11,226 bases of DNA from Cytophagales bacterium (GCA_025455595.1 JALOMD010000227.1:1-11226), one strand, 5' to 3'. Positions 1-6,566 are shown, numbered from the stretch's first letter. Numbers and translations are program-made. The notes: a model not told the origin generated them from the letters alone.

Positions 1-68
1 CGTCCGTCTTTTTCAAACTGTTCCCAAGCGTATTTGAACGGTTCGGATTTTACGAGCCAAAAATTCAT
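1..68 (-). CDS. EVE-domain protein, N-terminal fragment
   Basis: Reading leftward from the ATG at 66-68, the first 22 codons begin MNFWLVKSEPFKYAWEQF and stay open to the window edge. The WLVKSEP start followed by an aromatic-rich stretch is the characteristic opening of EVE-domain proteins (PUA-like fold, thymocyte nuclear protein 1 type), normally about 135-160 residues, so most of the gene lies outside. EVE domains belong to the PUA superfamily and are thought to bind modified bases in nucleic acid; the precise substrate in bacteria is largely unknown. The gene is divergent from the LOG-family gene, with about 330 bp of repeat-rich DNA between them. The start is supported by the family N-terminus and by an octamer repeat tract that begins 11 bp upstream. 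The identification rests on 22 residues only. Confidence 0.8.
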   Translation of the reverse strand, partial: MNFWLVKSEPFKYAWEQFEKDG

Positions 69-78
69 TGAAAAGCTA

Positions 79-118
79 AAGGTTGGAAGGCTGGAAAATT
101 GTAAAATTAAAAGATTGC
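79..118. repeat. Octamer-period imperfect tandem tract
   Basis: Five consecutive 8-nt units with the pattern AAGGTTGG, AAGGCTGG, AAAATTGT, AAAATTAA, AAGATTGC. The period is clear although the units have diverged. The tract lies directly upstream of the EVE gene start (68, reading leftward), so it would sit in that gene's 5' untranslated or promoter region. It is one of about ten 7/8-nt-period tracts in this window. Function unknown. Confidence 0.6.
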
Positions 119-121
119 AGG

Positions 122-148
122 CGTTTTAGGCAAATTTTGCCTAAAACG
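122..148. repeat. Interspersed palindrome, copy 1 (perfect)
   Basis: A perfect 27-bp palindrome: 13-bp arms CGTTTTAGGCAAA and TTTGCCTAAAACG around one central T. It belongs to the family whose other members read CGTTTTGGGC...GCCCAAAACG (1016, 4954, 5077, 6286, 6491, 7363, 9093); here the inner GGGC/GCCC is AGGC/GCCT, a paired change that keeps the stem. It lies between the divergent EVE and LOG genes. There is no T-run next to it that would make it a standard terminator. Confidence 0.75.
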
Positions 149-202
149 TTGCGTTCGTATCGCATGCTTTAGCCTGTGCGTTCGGCAGGAACGCCCAGAA
201 CG

Positions 203-246
203 CCCCAAAGGGACATAATATCCCAGCACAGGGCATCGCCCTGTGG
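203..246 (+). repeat. Composite intergenic repeat CCCAGCACAGGGC, copy 1
   Basis: About 44 bp ending in CCCAGCACAGGGC-ATC-GCCCTGTGG, which contains the 8-bp hairpin CACAGGGC/GCCCTGTG, preceded by a CCCC-AAAGGG block and TAATA. The same element occurs inverted at 9043-9088 with near-identical sequence over the hairpin and spacer. It resembles intergenic repeats I associate with Bacteroidota genomes, but I cannot name the family. It lies in the LOG upstream region, 5' of the promoter match. Confidence 0.7.
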
Positions 247-314
247 CATTGTGTCACCGTACCAACGTAACAAAACCATAATCCACCACAATACATTCTT
301 TCGCACCGAAAAGA

Positions 315-322
315 TACCTTTG
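315..322 (+). promoter_or_regulatory. Putative Bacteroidota -7 box for the LOG gene
   Basis: TACCTTTG followed by C fits the Bacteroidota -7 consensus TAnnTTTG exactly, 75 bp upstream of the ATG at 398. No convincing TTTG/TTG -33 element lies at the expected 17-23 bp spacing. A promoter here lies inside the reading frame that extends upstream of 398, which argues for the shorter start. Confidence 0.4.
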
Positions 323-368
323 CAATCAATACAGATTCGGCTTCAGCCGAATCCACAAGTCAGTCATT

Positions 369-394
369 CATTCAAAATTCACTCATTCAAAATT
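369..394. repeat. 15-bp direct repeat in the LOG 5' region
   Basis: Two copies of CATTCAAAATT spaced 15 bp apart (369 and 384), in a mixed 7/8-nt rhythm, ending 3 bp before the LOG start codon. Probably another of the short-period tracts found at gene edges in this window; weaker than the others. Confidence 0.4.
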
Positions 395-397
395 GTG

Positions 398-1075
398 ATG
401 AAAAGTATCTGCGTCTTTTGCGCGTCCAGCATGGGGAAGGACGAAATCTACGCCCAAACGGCGCGGGCCTTGGGGCGGTTGTTGGCCGAAAGCGGCCTGC
501 GGCTCATCTATGGCGGCGGCAACATCGGGCTGATGGGCCAAACGGCCAACGCCGTGCTGCAACACGGCGGCCATGTGACCGGCGTGATTCCCGATTTTCT
601 GGTGCGCAAGGAAGTGGGCCACCTCGACGTGACCGAACTGATTGTGGTGGACACCATGCACACGCGCAAAGCCCGCATGGCCGACCTCGCCGACGGCTTC
701 CTGACGCTGCCGGGCGGCTTCGGCACCATGGACGAACTCTGCGAAATCCTCACGTGGGCGCAACTGGGCCTGCACCAGAAACCCATCGGCCTCCTGAACG
801 TGAACGGCTACTACGACGCGCTGCTCCAACTCTTCGACCGCATGACCGCCGACGGGCTGCTGCGCCCCGAAAACCGCGACATGCTGCTCGCCGACACCGA
901 CCCCGCCGCCCTGCTCGAAAAAATGCGCCGCTACCAGCCGCCAAAAGTGGCTGCGCACGGAAGAACAGTTGTGATTCCGATGCCCGATGCTTCGTTCTTC
1001 GATGCTTCGTGGGCCGTTTTGGGCGAAAAATGCTTAAAACACAACAGGTGGCTACCGTGCCTAATGCCCGCTTGA
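398..1075 (+). CDS. LOG family protein (TIGR00730-type Rossmann fold)
   Basis: Encodes 225 residues of the LOG / 'lysine decarboxylase-like' family. Characterised members are phosphoribohydrolases that release the base from (cytokinin) nucleoside 5'-monophosphates; many bacterial members have unproven substrates. Diagnostic motifs are present: GGGNIGLMG at about residues 39-47, MHTRKARM at 87-94 and the signature PGGFGTMDE at 105-113, followed by the WAQLGLHQKPIGLLN segment typical of the family. I chose ATG 398 because the protein then opens MKSICVFCASS as in homologs; the in-frame extension upstream reads through repeat DNA and the promoter match. The conserved part ends near residue 190. 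The last 30 or so residues are encoded by low-complexity sequence and the palindrome at 1016-1040, so the original stop was probably lost and the tail is likely non-functional. It appears to be a single-gene unit, divergent from the EVE gene. Confidence 0.93.
   Translation: MKSICVFCASSMGKDEIYAQTARALGRLLAESGLRLIYGGGNIGLMGQTANAVLQHGGHVTGVIPDFLVRKEVGHLDVTELIVVDTMHTRKARMADLADGFLTLPGGFGTMDELCEILTWAQLGLHQKPIGLLNVNGYYDALLQLFDRMTADGLLRPENRDMLLADTDPAALLEKMRRYQPPKVAAHGRTVVIPMPDASFFDASWAVLGEKCLKHNRWLPCLMPA
1016..1040 (+). repeat. Interspersed palindrome, copy 2 (inside the LOG 3' end)
   Basis: GTTTTGGGC and GCTTAAAAC arms of 9 bp around a GAAAAAT loop. The two inner mismatches are G-U wobbles in the + strand transcript but A-C mismatches on the other strand, so the hairpin forms best in LOG mRNA. 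It overlaps the last coding portion of the LOG reading frame, unlike the other, intergenic copies. Confidence 0.65.
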
Positions 1076-1295
1076 CTATTGAGCAAGCAACAGTTCATCT
1101 TGTCGGGGCCAGTAACGCCTTGCGGCAACGCTTGAACAATTGACAGGAAGAAAAGTTTGGATACAGTAACGGTTTGGAAACACCCGTTCAGGCCCGGTCA
1201 CGACGCGGGAAATGATCCTGTGCAGCGTGTTTCATAACTGGCACTTTTTGGCTTAATTGCAGAAAACGGGAATAACCACCCCAACTGATCTCACT

Positions 1296-3380
1296 ATGAA
1301 AAAAATCGCATTTTTCTTGGTCGCCTTAGGGCTGTTTTGCGCGCAAAGGGCGCAGGCCACTCATTTGCGGGCCGGACAAATCACCGCCGTGCGGGACGTT
1401 ACGAACCTGAATGTATTCACTTATGTGATCACTTTGACGCTCTATCGCGAAACACTGGGTGTAAATCAACCGCAGGCTGAACTGGTGTTTAGGCAAGCAA
1501 ATGGACAGGCAATTATCGCGCAGCAAGTCGTCGAAAATCCGGTGCGTCGCTTGGTCAAGAACATGACTGAGGAATTGGTTTTCACCATGCGATTCAATTT
1601 TCCGTCTCCGGGAAAGTACATAGTGTCTTTCACCGAAGCAAACCGCACCGCCGACATCGTGAACATCGCTAATTCGGTGAACACGCCCTTTCACATCGAG
1701 ACGATGATTCTCGTTAATCCTGCGCTGGGTGTCAACAACACGCCTTTATTGCTGAACCCGCCGATTGATGCGGCTATCGTCGGGCAACGTTTTTGTCACA
1801 ACGCGGCCGCTTTTGACGTGGATGGGGACAGCCTCGCCTACCGGCTGAGTGTGCCGGGCCAAAGCCGCACCGGCGCAGTGGCTGGCTACCGTTCGCCGGA
1901 AACCGTAGGCCCGCCGTTGGGACAGCAAGAGGCCGGTGGTACACCTACTTTCGCCATCAACCCACTGACGGGTGATGTTTGCTGGGATGCTCCCGGTTCC
2001 TTTGGTATTGGAGAACGCGGCTTTGCCAACTACAACATCGCCTTCATAGTGGAAGAATGGCGCAAAACCACTGCCGGTTATGTGAAAATAAGCGAGACGG
2101 CGCGTGACATGCAAATCACTGTTTGGAACCACACCAATCGTCGGCCCGAAGTAATTGTGCCGCGAGACACATGCATCGTGGCCGGAACAGATTTGCGGGC
2201 CATCATCCGCGCCACTGACCCCGACCGGAACCAGCAGACCCGCATTTCGTCAGAGTCGGCGATTTTCTCAGCCTTGCGCAGCGTGTTTCCTAACCAGTCG
2301 CCTGCCACCCTCGACCCGTCGAACAATTCGACACGCCCGGTGTCGGAATACGTTTTCCAAGGTAATCCGGCGCAAAGCAGTTTCCGCTGGCAAACCACCT
2401 GCCAGCACATCCGAGACCAGCCTTATGACGTGGTTTTCAAAGCCGACGACGAGGTTTCTCTACTCACGCAACCTTTCCAACTGGCAGACATCAAGACTTG
2501 GCGTGTCCGGGTGGTCAATCCTCCGCCTGTTCAGTTGCAGGCACAAGCACAACCTGAGAACCAGACGATTCGCCTTACGTGGCAACCCTACACCTGCCCG
2601 ATACCCAACCGTTCCCTGACCATTTGGCGCAAGGCGTCTTGTGCAACGGATTCGTTTACACCAAACTGTAATCAGACGGCTCCCGCAGGCTATACGTTGA
2701 TAGGGCGTGTGGACGCCACACAGACCGCTTTTATTGACAGCACTTTCGACGTGGGCAGGTCGCATGTTTACCGGATTTCGGCGGGTGAGTTTCACGCCTA
2801 CTCGTTAAGCGAACCCACGCCCTGCGTCGCCACTGATGGAAGGCTGTCGGGCGTGATTACCAATCCAGCAGAAAAGAGTGTCTTTCGAACCAATGCTACG
2901 GTGACAATTCAGGCGAATGCGTCTTTTCCCGACGGACGAGTTGCCAAGGTTGAGTTTTATAACGGAAGCGAGAAACTGGGTGAGGACAATGCCCCACCAT
3001 ACATCTACGAGTGGAAGGGCGTACCGTCCGGCAATCATTGGCTTCGGGTGCAAGCCTTTGACGAAACCGGCAAATCGGTTACTTCGCGTGCGGTCAACAT
3101 CACGGTGAATGACATTGTGAATGCCATTGAGTTGAATGGGTATCCGTGGCTCGAACTGGCTCCCAATCCTTTTTGGGAGACACTGAACATTACCAGCCAA
3201 GAACCTGTCCAATCTTTCAGGTTGGTGAATATGCTGGGAAGCAGTTCTTCTGTTTCGGTTCAGCATCGGGGTGACAAAAGCTACGAAATCAATACGGGAA
3301 GCTTGGCTCCCGGTTTGTACTGGCTGGAAATCAACTACCGCCAACGAGCGAGAAGCGTTCACAAAGTAGTCAAGCACTAA
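1296..3380 (+). CDS. Secreted multidomain surface protein with T9SS type A sorting tail
   Basis: Encodes 694 residues. ATG 1296 gives a clean signal peptide (MKKIAFFLVALGLFCAQRAQA, cleavage expected before THLRAG near residue 22); an in-frame start 39 bp upstream would only spoil it. A beta-rich N-terminal region of the 'THLRAGQI' type common in Bacteroidota adhesin-like proteins carries a DVDGDSLAYRLS motif near residue 175 and an ATDPD repeat-like motif near 303. A fibronectin-III-like stretch (about 412-510, cysteine-containing) and an Ig-like domain (about 518-606, with KVEFYNGSEKLGEDNAPPY) follow. The C-terminal 75 residues start LELAPNPF and end in LAPGLYWLEINY...VHKVVKH, a typical T9SS type A sorting domain. 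It is therefore exported by Sec, crosses the outer membrane by the T9SS, and is probably anchored or released at the surface. Ligand unknown. It stands alone, with about 220 bp of unassigned DNA upstream (1076-1295) in which I see no confident promoter. Confidence 0.9.
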   Translation: MKKIAFFLVALGLFCAQRAQATHLRAGQITAVRDVTNLNVFTYVITLTLYRETLGVNQPQAELVFRQANGQAIIAQQVVENPVRRLVKNMTEELVFTMRFNFPSPGKYIVSFTEANRTADIVNIANSVNTPFHIETMILVNPALGVNNTPLLLNPPIDAAIVGQRFCHNAAAFDVDGDSLAYRLSVPGQSRTGAVAGYRSPETVGPPLGQQEAGGTPTFAINPLTGDVCWDAPGSFGIGERGFANYNIAFIVEEWRKTTAGYVKISETARDMQITVWNHTNRRPEVIVPRDTCIVAGTDLRAIIRATDPDRNQQTRISSESAIFSALRSVFPNQSPATLDPSNNSTRPVSEYVFQGNPAQSSFRWQTTCQHIRDQPYDVVFKADDEVSLLTQPFQLADIKTWRVRVVNPPPVQLQAQAQPENQTIRLTWQPYTCPIPNRSLTIWRKASCATDSFTPNCNQTAPAGYTLIGRVDATQTAFIDSTFDVGRSHVYRISAGEFHAYSLSEPTPCVATDGRLSGVITNPAEKSVFRTNATVTIQANASFPDGRVAKVEFYNGSEKLGEDNAPPYIYEWKGVPSGNHWLRVQAFDETGKSVTSRAVNITVNDIVNAIELNGYPWLELAPNPFWETLNITSQEPVQSFRLVNMLGSSSSVSVQHRGDKSYEINTGSLAPGLYWLEINYRQRARSVHKVVKH

Positions 3381-3410
3381 CTGCCATCGAAGCGACCTAA
3401 AACAAGCAGG

Positions 3411-3440
3411 TTTTTGTTACCAATAAAGATACTATTTTTG
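3411..3440 (+). promoter_or_regulatory. Putative Bacteroidota promoter for lpdA
   Basis: TTTTTG at 3411-3416, a 16-nt spacer, then TATTTTTG at 3433-3440, an exact match to TAnnTTTG. The spacer is one nucleotide shorter than the usual 17-23. It lies 155 bp upstream of the lpdA start and would give a long leader. The TTTTTGCC at its 3' end and GGGCAAAAAA a few bases on form a small inverted repeat, but with A's rather than T's on the 3' side, so it is not a terminator. Confidence 0.45.
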
Positions 3441-3560
3441 CCGGGCTTACGGGCAAAAAATAATGAATGTCGAATGCGGGATTATGAAAAGAGCCTTCCG
3501 TTAAGACGAGAAGACTATCACCGCAAATTCACAATTCGGTATCCATTATCAGTCTCTTTG

Positions 3561-3592
3561 TTAATCAACCATCCAACAATTAACCTTCCATC
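3561..3592. repeat. Octamer-period tract before lpdA
   Basis: Four 8-nt units (TTAATCAA, CCATCCAA, CAATTAAC, CTTCCATC) ending 3 bp before the lpdA ATG. They resemble the complement of the 79-118 tract. Upstream, 3525-3552 has a weaker 7-nt rhythm. No Shine-Dalgarno sequence is visible; the tract occupies the place where one would be. Confidence 0.5.
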
Positions 3593-3595
3593 TAA

Positions 3596-4917
3596 ATGTA
3601 TGATTTGATAATAGTCGGCAGCGGCCCTGGCGGTTACGTGGCGGCCATTCGGGCGGCCCAGCTCGGCATGAAAGTCGGCGTGGTCGAAAAGGAAGACCTC
3701 GGCGGCGTGTGCCTCAACTGGGGTTGCATACCCACCAAGGCCTTGCTCAAGAGTGCCCAAGTGTTCGAATACATCAACCACGCCAAAGACTACGGCATCA
3801 CCGTGGGCGAGGCCAAGCCCGAGTTCGGCGTGCAGTTTTTGTTCCGCAAGAACAAAGTCGAAACCATACTCGGCACCGGCAAACTCATGCCCGGCAAGAA
3901 AGTGGAAGTGACCGCCGCCGACGGCAAAAAGACCGTTTACGATGCCAAGCACATCATCATCGCCACCGGCAGCCGTGCCCGCGAACTGCCCAACGTGAAG
4001 ATTGACAACCAAAAGATAGTGGGCTACCGTAAGGCGATGGTGCTTGACAAGCAGCCTGCTTCGATGGTCGTCATCGGTTCGGGGGCCATCGGCGTGGAGT
4101 TCGCGTATTTCTACAATTCCATCGGCACCAAGGTGACCATCGTGGAGTTCATGCCGCGCATTGTGCCGGTTGAAGACGAGGAGGTGTCCAAACAGCTTGA
4201 ACGCGAGTACAAGAAAATGGGTGTCGAAATCATGGTCAACTCGTCGGTGGAGGCCGTTGACACCAGCGGCGCAGGCTGCAAGGTGCAGGTGAAATCACGC
4301 TGCAATGCGACGTGGTGCTGTCGGCGGTGGGAATCACGGCCAACCTCGAAGGCATCGGACTCGAGGAAGTCGGCATCAAGACCGACAAAGGCCGCATCAC
4401 GGTGGACGACTACGGCCGCACCAACGTGGACGGTTACTACGCCATCGGCGACGTAACGCCCGGGCAAGCCTTGGCCCACGTGGCCTCGGCCGAGGGCATC
4501 ATCTGCGTCGAGAAAATCGCCGGGCTGCACCCGCATCCGCTCAACTACAACAACATCCCCGGCTGCACCTACTGCACGCCCGAAATCGCCTCGGTGGGCC
4601 TCACCGAGCAGCGGGCACGCGAGGCCGGCTACGAGGTGAAAGTGGGCAAGTTCCCGTTCTCGGCATCGGGCAAGGCCAAGGCCGCCGGTGCCAGCGAAGG
4701 CTTCGTCAAGGTGATTTTCGATGCCAAGTACGGCGAGTGGCTCGGGGCGCACATGATCGGCCACAACGTGACCGAGATGATTGCCGAAGTGGTGGTGGCC
4801 CGCAACTTGGAAACCACCGGCCACGAAATCATCAAGTCCGTCCATCCGCACCCCACCATGTCCGAAGCCATCATGGAAGCCGCCGCCGCCGCCTACGGCG
4901 AGGTAATCCACATTTGA
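3596..4917 (+). pseudogene. lpdA: Dihydrolipoyl dehydrogenase, frameshifted and with an internal gap
   Basis: E3 component of 2-oxoacid dehydrogenase complexes (and glycine cleavage); oxidises dihydrolipoamide with FAD and NAD+. Visible: FAD motif GSGPGG (residues 8-13), redox disulfide in GGVCLNWGCIPTK (C39, C44), NAD motif VVIGSGAIGVEFA (about 158-170), and in the second frame the YAIGD FAD motif, NNIPGCTY and the C-terminal HPHPTMSEA with the catalytic His. The reading frame is broken near 4288-4294: upstream is read to VKS, downstream resumes one frame over at GEITLQCDVVLSAVG and runs to the stop at 4915-4917. About 17 residues that homologs have between KPEF and VQFL (an RSR...GMSKG helix) are also missing at about 3827-3832, without loss of frame. 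Both joints look like collapse between short direct repeats. Either a genuinely decaying gene or a sequencing/assembly error in an essential enzyme; the rest is well conserved, which favours error or a very recent lesion. Confidence 0.93.
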
Positions 4918-4945
4918 GCATGGGGCATGGGGCAGAGAGCATGGA
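4918..4945. repeat. Heptamer tract immediately after the lpdA stop
   Basis: Four 7-nt units starting at the base after the TGA: GCATGGG, GCATGGG, GCAGAGA, GCATGGA. It runs into the left arm of the lpdA terminator. One of the clearest heptamer tracts in the window. Confidence 0.65.
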
Positions 4946-4994
4946 GCGAAAGGCGTTTTGGGCGATTTTTGCCCAAAACGCCTTTCGCTTTTTT
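4945..4994 (+). terminator. Strong Rho-independent terminator of lpdA, containing palindrome copy 3
   Basis: A perfect 19-bp stem (arm AGCGAAAGGCGTTTTGGGC, 4945-4963) with loop GATTTTT and right arm 4971-4989, followed by a T-run to 4994. The inner part CGTTTTGGGC/GCCCAAAACG (4954-4980) is the interspersed palindrome; the outer arms GCGAAAGG/CCTTTCGC and the T-run convert it into a canonical terminator. Confidence 0.88.
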
Positions 4995-5038
4995 CGCGAC
5001 CAGCGCGGGATTCTGTCCTGCGTCTAAAAAAAGAATTC

Positions 5039-5094
5039 GCCGACAGCCAGCGACCTGAAAAACCGCTGGCTGTCGGCGTTTTGGGCGATTTTTG
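5039..5094 (+). repeat. 14-bp hairpin plus half-copy of the palindrome (copy 4)
   Basis: Arms GCCGACAGCCAGCG (5039-5052) and CGCTGGCTGTCGGC (5064-5077) pair perfectly over an 11-nt loop. Directly after comes CGTTTTGGGCGATTTTTGC, identical to the left half and loop of the copy in the lpdA terminator, but the right arm is replaced by GAAATAATTTT. It may be a second terminator-like structure (T-rich 3' side) before the lipoprotein gene. Between the two hairpins (5005-5031) lies a smaller imperfect one. The rest of 4995-5163 shows nothing recognisable. Confidence 0.55.
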
Positions 5095-5163
5095 CGAAAT
5101 AATTTTCCGCCGCGTGCAACCATCCGCCTTGTTTGCGGGTCATGGTTATAAACCCCGCGCCAA

Positions 5164-5658
5164 ATGCAGCTTCGTTACATCTGTGGTTTGCTTACCGCCG
5201 GGTTCCTAACGGCTTGCAGCGAATGCCCGCCCGACACGGAACCCGTCATGCGGCTCACCTTCGAGGTGCGGCCGCCGCAAACGCCGCCGCGATTCACCCG
5301 TGTGTACGGCGTGGGCGGCCGGGGCGACATTACGTCGTCCGGCGACACGCTGCGCTTGCCGCTTTCGCTCCTCGCCGATAGCGTGACTTACATTTTTGAG
5401 CAAGCCAGCGGCCGTCGCGACACGCTGGTGTTGTGTTACACCCGCCGAATTGAGATGCTCCAAACTTGCGGCTACACGGCCAACATCAACGGCGACAATT
5501 TCATCTACGGCCGCAACGATACGCTACAGATTCGCGAACTGACCAATCTTTGGCGGCGCAGCCGGACGACATTCTCACGGGGCCGGGCGGAGTATCGGGT
5601 TCCTGCAAGAACTTTGGGGCCGTTACGCAATTCCTACCAAGTCTGGATTGAACCATGA
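5164..5658 (+). CDS. Lipoprotein, probably DUF6452 family
   Basis: Encodes 164 residues. The N-terminus MQLRYICGLLTAGFLTACSEC is a lipoprotein signal with lipobox LTAC (Cys18 lipidated), followed by CPPDTEPVMRLTFEV and a beta-rich domain with LRLPLSLLADSVTYIFEQ. The pattern (short lipoprotein, an early CxxC, DTL...LPL...D..TYIF blocks) and an outer-membrane barrel partner resemble the Bacteroidota DUF6452/DUF6048 pair, which I recall as neighbours; this is recognition from memory, not an alignment. The molecular role is unknown; probably attached to a membrane leaflet facing the periplasm or surface. The stop overlaps the next start by four bases (ATGA), so the two genes are translationally coupled. 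I see no clear promoter; TAATTTTC at 5100-5107 misses the -7 consensus by one base. Confidence 0.75.
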   Translation: MQLRYICGLLTAGFLTACSECPPDTEPVMRLTFEVRPPQTPPRFTRVYGVGGRGDITSSGDTLRLPLSLLADSVTYIFEQASGRRDTLVLCYTRRIEMLQTCGYTANINGDNFIYGRNDTLQIRELTNLWRRSRTTFSRGRAEYRVPARTLGPLRNSYQVWIEP

Positions 5659-6284
5659 AAACATCAGCTCGTTGCCTGCTTTTTGTGTGTTTCGCTGCCC
5701 AGTACGTTGCCGCGCAATCAAATGAAAGTGTTGGTTCCCGGCGGGTTCGTCTCGGTTTGGACCTGAGCAAGCCGGTCGTTAATCTTTCCATGTTCAACCG
5801 GATTATTGTCGCGGAGCCGTCTCTTTACGTCACGCTTAAAAACGGTTGGGACTTGGTTGCCAGCGGTAGCTATGTGTGGCTCAAACACGACAACCGGCTC
5901 AAGGAGAATTTCTACGGCGAAGGCTTCGGCCTGAAAATCGGCCCGGAGTATCATTTCAACCAAACTTGGTTCGCCGGTGTCCGGCTGGTGGGCAGTCGGT
6001 TTGTCGAACACAAGTTTGTGCGGCTCGAAGGCCCGTACTTCGGCGACTACCTGCGCGACTTGGTGCCGCTTCGCCGCCGTTTCGTGAGCGGACTGGAGTT
6101 CAACGGCGGGGCATACTTTCCGATTGGAGATTTGCCGCTGCACGGCAGGGTGGAGGCCCGTTTGTCGCTGGTGCGAAACGACGCTGAAACCGGAACCCCG
6201 TACGTCCCGGCGGTGGGCTGGGTGGGTGCGAAAGGGCTTGTCCCCAGCGGCGGCCTCAGTTTCTCGCTGGTGTTTCCCCGGTAG
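5655..6284 (+). CDS. Outer-membrane beta-barrel-like protein, probably DUF6048 family
   Basis: Encodes 209 residues. A signal peptide (MKTSARCLLFVCFAAQYVAAQ, cleavage near residue 20-21) is followed by RRVRLGLDLSKPVVNL, the segment that made me think of DUF6048. The rest alternates hydrophobic and polar residues with aromatic girdles (LYVTLKNGWDLVASGSYVWL, FGLKIGPEYHFNQTWFAGVRL), ending in LSFSLVFPR with a C-terminal aromatic-x-Arg-type end, as in small outer-membrane barrels. The start overlaps the stop of the lipoprotein gene (ATGA), implying co-translation and a joint role; a lipoprotein plus barrel suggests an envelope complex, but no function is known to me. The stop codon at 6282-6284 is followed after one base by palindrome copy 5. 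Confidence 0.75.
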   Translation: MKTSARCLLFVCFAAQYVAAQSNESVGSRRVRLGLDLSKPVVNLSMFNRIIVAEPSLYVTLKNGWDLVASGSYVWLKHDNRLKENFYGEGFGLKIGPEYHFNQTWFAGVRLVGSRFVEHKFVRLEGPYFGDYLRDLVPLRRRFVSGLEFNGGAYFPIGDLPLHGRVEARLSLVRNDAETGTPYVPAVGWVGAKGLVPSGGLSFSLVFPR

Positions 6285-6285
6285 G

Positions 6286-6312
6286 CGTTTTGGGCAAAAA
6301 CTGCCCAAAACG
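6286..6312 (+). repeat. Interspersed palindrome, copy 5 (perfect)
   Basis: Perfect 11-bp arms CGTTTTGGGCA and TGCCCAAAACG with loop AAAAC, beginning two bases after the TAG stop of the barrel gene. No T-run follows, so any terminator activity would not be of the canonical type; it could be a 3'-end stabilising hairpin. Confidence 0.75.
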
Positions 6313-6328
6313 TCCGTGGCACAATGAC

Positions 6329-6487
6329 AGCCCCGTAGGGGCGACCTGTCTGTAGAAACACGGAAAAATCATAGAAAAAAGCTCCGTAGGAGCGACCCGA
6401 TTGCCAACACATTGTCAGGGCCGCTCCTACGGAGCTTTTGTATCAAACTTGTCTCGGTTGCTACAGACGGGCCGCCCCTACGGGGCT
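6329..6487. repeat. Four AGCCCCGTAGGGGCG elements in mirror arrangement
   Basis: Copy a (6329-6359, forward) reads AGCCCCGTAGGGGCGACC then TGTCTGTAGAAAC. Copy b (6380-6396, forward) has AGCTCCGTAGGAGCGAC. Copy c (6420-6437) is the inverse of b, and copy d (6457-6487) the inverse of a, ending CCCCTACGGGGCT. Each has its own small palindrome (CCCCGTAGGGG or CTCCGTAGGAG), and a/d and b/c can also pair with each other across the centre. It resembles short intergenic repeats I associate with Bacteroidota; I cannot name the family. Confidence 0.7.
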
Positions 6488-6490
6488 TTG

Positions 6491-6519
6491 GCGTTTTAAG
6501 CAAAAATCGCCCAAAACGC
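6491..6519 (-). repeat. Interspersed palindrome, copy 6
   Basis: GCGTTTTAAGC and GCCCAAAACGC arms. The two inner positions are A-C mismatches on the + strand but G-U wobbles on the - strand, so the hairpin favours the transcript of the nuclease gene, whose 3' end it follows. It forms the outer partner of copy 5 around the mirrored array at 6329-6487. Confidence 0.65.
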
Positions 6520-6524
6520 TTGGC

Positions 6525-6565
6525 AAACAGAAAGGCCGGTCGCCCATCGACCGGCCTTTCTGTTT
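6525..6565. terminator. Bidirectional terminator between convergent genes
   Basis: A perfect 18-bp stem (AAACAGAAAGGCCGGTCG, 6525-6542; partner 6548-6565) with loop CCCAT. The G+C-rich core GGCCGGTCG is flanked by TTTCTGTTT on whichever strand is read, giving a T-rich 3' side in both directions. It lies between the stops of the barrel gene (+) and the nuclease gene (-), closer to the latter. Confidence 0.8.
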
Positions 6566-6566
6566 C

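Noticed and set aside
176..397. 74-residue N-terminal extension of the LOG protein
   Set aside because: It would translate a repeat element, a promoter match and a direct repeat; homologs begin at the MKSICVFCASS segment.
383..958. Long open frame on the - strand opposite the LOG gene
   Set aside because: Shadow frame in GC-rich DNA; low-complexity composition (His, Gln, Gly, Val) and no family resemblance, while the + strand frame has clear LOG motifs.
1141..1295. Promoter for the surface-protein gene (TTTGG/TAACGGTTTGG and TTTTTGG/TTAATTGC)
   Set aside because: Spacing or sequence deviates from TTTG-N17-23-TAnnTTTG in each case; I could not support one over another.
3433..3460. Inverted repeat TTTTTGCC...GGGCAAAAAA as a terminator of the surface-protein gene
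   Set aside because: The T-run is on the 5' side of the stem and A's follow on the 3' side, so it is not a terminator on either strand; better explained by overlap with the promoter box.
4281..4300. Programmed -1 frameshift in lpdA
   Set aside because: No slippery heptamer (X XXY YYZ) or downstream pseudoknot visible, no known recoding in this family, and residues are missing at the joint; deletion explains it better.
4111..4911. 266-codon open frame on the - strand opposite lpdA
   Set aside because: Glycine/histidine-rich shadow of the conserved lpdA second half; no motif and no start context.
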